In this document: one piece after another, positions 61,401 through 64,000 of the stretch
Layout of the letters: each line of letters starts with the position of its first letter
How positions within the stretch are numbered: the first letter of the stretch is position 1
Assembly: GCA_003864495.1 (NCBI GenBank)
Contig: ML133495.1
Span: forward strand, 2,983,231-3,047,230
Source of the DNA: Nemopilema nomurai
Lineage: Eukaryota > Cnidaria > Scyphozoa > Rhizostomeae > Rhizostomatidae
Direction: 5' to 3'
DNA length: 64,000 nt
Translations under genes and position numbers: made by a program
The notes under the pieces: model-generated
What the model saw: only the letters and a program-made list of their open reading frames with translations
Told to the model about the DNA's origin: nothing
Databases searched by the model: none

Positions 61401-64000
61401 GCAGGTGCGTGAGTGTTGGCGAGTCACCATTCCTTAGTCCTTGAGACCTTGCTTCTTTTCGCATTGTTAAAGCTCACAAGCAAGTGAATAGTTGTGTGAT
61501 AAGTGACAGCAATGTTTTATATTTTTAATAATTTATTGCATTAGAGCAACGTTAGTTTTACGCGTAGGTTTTTTTCCTGCTCTTATAGGACTTGGCAAGC
61601 TTGCATCGGTTTACCAAGAGACACCGAAGTTTGGTGGTTCTGAAACAGTCGATGACGTGTCGGTTCAAATCGCGCACGTACGAATGCTTCTTTTGAGCCT
61701 GTGGAATGTCTAATTATTTTAGAGTTTTTCTAATTGCTTTACTTGTCTAAAGCATGAAGCATTTTTGTGATCCTTCTTTTCTTTTACAATATTTCTTAAG
61801 ACTCTTTGCTTTTACAACTGTATTAATCATGCATAGAGATGTTGATAGGTTTCGCTAGAAGCAATCGATTATTGGTGAGATGAGGTCTGTCCCGAGGGAG
61901 CCTTGTTCCTGTGACGTCTATCCCGCAGGAGGTCTGTCCCGCAGGTTGTCTGTCCGGCAGGAGGTCTGTCCCGCAGGAGGTCTGACCCGCAGGAGGTCTG
62001 ACCCGCGGGGGATCTTTCCCGAGGGAGTCTTGTCCCTGTGGGATCTATCCCGCAAGAGACCTGTCTCGTGGGCGGCCTGTCCCACAGGAGACCTTTCCAA
62101 GGGTCATCATCCATTTAAAATTCTTTATTTTCTCTTTAGGCGAATGCGGTCATAGACTGCCTTGATGCAAGCCTCTATATGATAAACTGCAGCCTTTCCA
62201 AAGTCAATGGTCTCCAAGAGCCCCAGTTTCGGCTGTCTGATTGCATTCAGAAGTCGAAGGACAAACAGGCACGTGACCCATTAGCCATGAAAGCTGTCTT
62301 TTTACCATTGATCATTTAATCTAGGTTCATCTGATTAGGCCATTTTGTGCAGTTTCCCTCGCAGACAATCTTCTAATGATCAGGCAACTACGTATCTTGT
62401 GCTGACCAAGTGTAGTTATGTTGAGCTAGGACAATTGGGTAGTGAAGGGGCTTTTTCAAACCAGGATGCGTTAATGACTTCATAGTAGCCACGTAAAAGT
62501 TTTTTTGCAAATATTCTTCATTGTCAATTTAGAAAACATCATTAATTCTCCCCTTGTTCCAGGCTAAAAATCTAGCGTTCTTCGTCTTGTGGTTTCATAA
62601 AAGTGAGCTATTTCTGTTGAGTTCATATTACTTTAATTGACCTAACATTCACAGTTCAAGTAAGGGTCTTTTGTCTGGGCTAATGAAATGTCACGATTTT
62701 AATTCAGGATTATTTTTAGAGACTCGAGCCGACACAGGGTAGAATTAGAGTTCTAATGACGCCACGTTTTGTAATTTCTTGTGAATTTGATTATGTGTTT
62801 TCCCCAGAATCTGCCTGTTTGGACTTTAAAAGTGCCATTTGACAGATTAACAGAGGGCATCCCTGATGAAACTGACTTCGAAGATTCAGCGATGCCCAAA
62901 TCTGCACCAACATACTATGAATCAGGTCAGAATTATTTTTACTAGCATCAATTTACCTAAGAGCTAATTCTGCTGATCCTCTTTTAGTCCAAGAAAAGCT
63001 GAAGATTTGGACAGGTTGTATCAGAAAAAAGTTACAAAATCTACCCGCTAGCATGTTTCTTACCTAGCACTCCTTTTTTCTAATGCTAGAAAATAGCTGT
63101 TCTCACTTATGTTGATTTTCTTAAATCATTGATTAAGTCTAGAAATTTATAGTCAGCAAAGGCTTGTTTTGAGCCAGAGCAAGAAATCTCGGTGCTAGAG
63201 GGGTTTTGATTATTCTAGAAAATGGAAGACGTTTTGTCGTCCAACAACTTTGTTAGATGACTAATTTTAGTTCCACTCTTGATACAGATGAGTTTGAAGA
63301 TATTGACGATGGCCAGCCCCAAGCAGCTGTAGCCGCAGCGGAGGAGCCGACGAACTCAGGTGCGGTACTTTTCTCGTGTCTAGTTGCTCGTTGTATTCTT
63401 CTATTTGCATTACAATGCATCGTCATCGATCCGCGAGTCAAGTATCAAGGCTTAATGGCCTCTCTGAGTCGCCTTTGCCTTCCTGATAACAGAAGGCACG
63501 TTAGTTGTGATTTATCTTTGGAGAGATCCCAAATTCGGGTACCGAACCCTCCTTCTGTGAATTTTCCGAATTCCTGCTCCTATTTCCCCTATTATCAATT
63601 GTTGAGCTAAAGTATGGACGAATCTTTTTTTACATATCCCAAGCTGTTTCAAAGGAGTATTTGCTTCAGTTATCATATATTCTACCACATTCCAACTCCT
63701 TTTATCTCTGCCTGACTTTTTATCAAAACTTTTTGCACGGAAGCGGCACTAGGCGCCCCAAATTTTCCCCAACCCCTCTATTACCGGTGCCTGATAGACT
63801 CATTGATAGATCGGAAGTTCCTATTTCCTCTTCTTGAATGGGTATTAGCCTTTACCTTCATTAACACTGTCATTTTATTCTCATCATTTAGCATCGATTG
63901 GTTATCACGAAAGTAACAAGTGCCGCGCGATATACGACTACACGGCGGCTCGCAGCGACGAGCTCACAATTCAACTAGGTGACGTCATCGATATAATTTC
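55420..64000 (+). CDS. NOSTRIN: NOSTRIN-like F-BAR/SH3 protein, 3' end beyond window
   Basis: Exons: 55420-55449, 56774-56859, 57108-57188, 57786-57848, 58169-58250, 58362-58424, 58698-58799, 59239-59284, 59528-59607, 60242-60340, 60758-60877, 61296-61404, 61589-61677, 62140-62268, 62808-62925, 63288-63359 and 63892 onward. All junctions are in phase. The start MALQLSEVFG is chosen because it gives a typical F-BAR N-terminus; 54295 is the alternative. The F-BAR domain (about 10-275) starts FEDLKKYLRHGNDFCREVSS and includes AKLEQTYSEGLCKLA and the helix with LLEQIVKPFKAFVDNQRD. An HR1/REM-like helical stretch (about 300-400), an acidic linker and an SH3 start (CRAIYDYTAARSDELTIQ) follow. NOSTRIN binds curved membranes and, through SH3, dynamin and N-WASP; in vertebrates it traffics NO synthase. 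The intron after 62268 uses a GC donor. The SH3 is cut by the window edge, not by mutation. Confidence 0.91.
61882..62098. repeat. GC-rich 16-bp minisatellite in a NOSTRIN intron
   Basis: About 13 copies of GAGGTCTGTCCCGCAG with growing divergence toward both ends. It is far more GC-rich than the surrounding intron and ends about 40 bp before the acceptor of exon 62140. Overlapping open frames on both strands (for example 61869-62114 and 61880-62155) are products of the repeat. Confidence 0.95.

Noticed and set aside
61869..62155. Open frames on both strands across a GC-rich segment
   Set aside because: Generated by the 16-bp minisatellite in a NOSTRIN intron.
1..64000. tRNA genes, rRNA or CRISPR-like arrays
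   Set aside because: No tRNA A/B box pair or cloverleaf was spotted. The tandem repeats have no unique spacers, and the genes are clearly animal nuclear.

Overview
The window is intron-rich, AT-rich animal nuclear DNA. GT-AG introns, multi-exon genes with phase-matched junctions, scattered minisatellites and one complete DNA transposon are all visible. The gene set and the transposase type suggest an invertebrate that has kept ancient gene linkage, most plausibly an anthozoan cnidarian. That placement is inference; nothing here proves the taxon.

Layout, all host genes on the + strand unless stated. (1) 300-2414: the last four exons of an ACMSD-type decarboxylase (kynurenine/NAD pathway), entered from the left through a minisatellite at 1-280. 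(2) 2415-8496: mostly AT-rich intergenic DNA with a MITE-like element, a LINE-like 3' tail and one weakly supported two-exon small gene. (3) 8501-11651: a DNA transposon with 25-bp inverted ends and TTAA target duplications, carrying an intact 703-residue transposase on the - strand. (4) 11771-27092: a 14-exon MRL-family adaptor (RIAM/lamellipodin type) with RA, PH and FPPPP motifs; its start codon lies only 115 bp from the transposon. (5) 31169-47658: a 10-exon ceramide synthase with Hox-like and TLC domains. One intron holds an intronless antisense gene of 466 codons (37938-39338), and another holds three copies of a 267-bp repeat and a 17-bp minisatellite. (6) 48859-52702: kinetochore protein SPC25 in six exons. 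(7) 54295/55420 to the window end: a NOSTRIN-like F-BAR/SH3 gene, cut inside the SH3 domain.

The genes do not form a pathway: they cover NAD/tryptophan metabolism, integrin/actin signalling, sphingolipid synthesis, chromosome segregation and membrane curvature. The notable point is linkage. Ceramide synthase, SPC25 and NOSTRIN sit next to each other here, and from memory CERS6, NOSTRIN and SPC25 are also neighbours on human chromosome 2, so this looks like ancient animal microsynteny.

Exon borders were set by eye from splice signals, reading phase and protein-family resemblance. Untranslated ends and promoters are largely unresolved.
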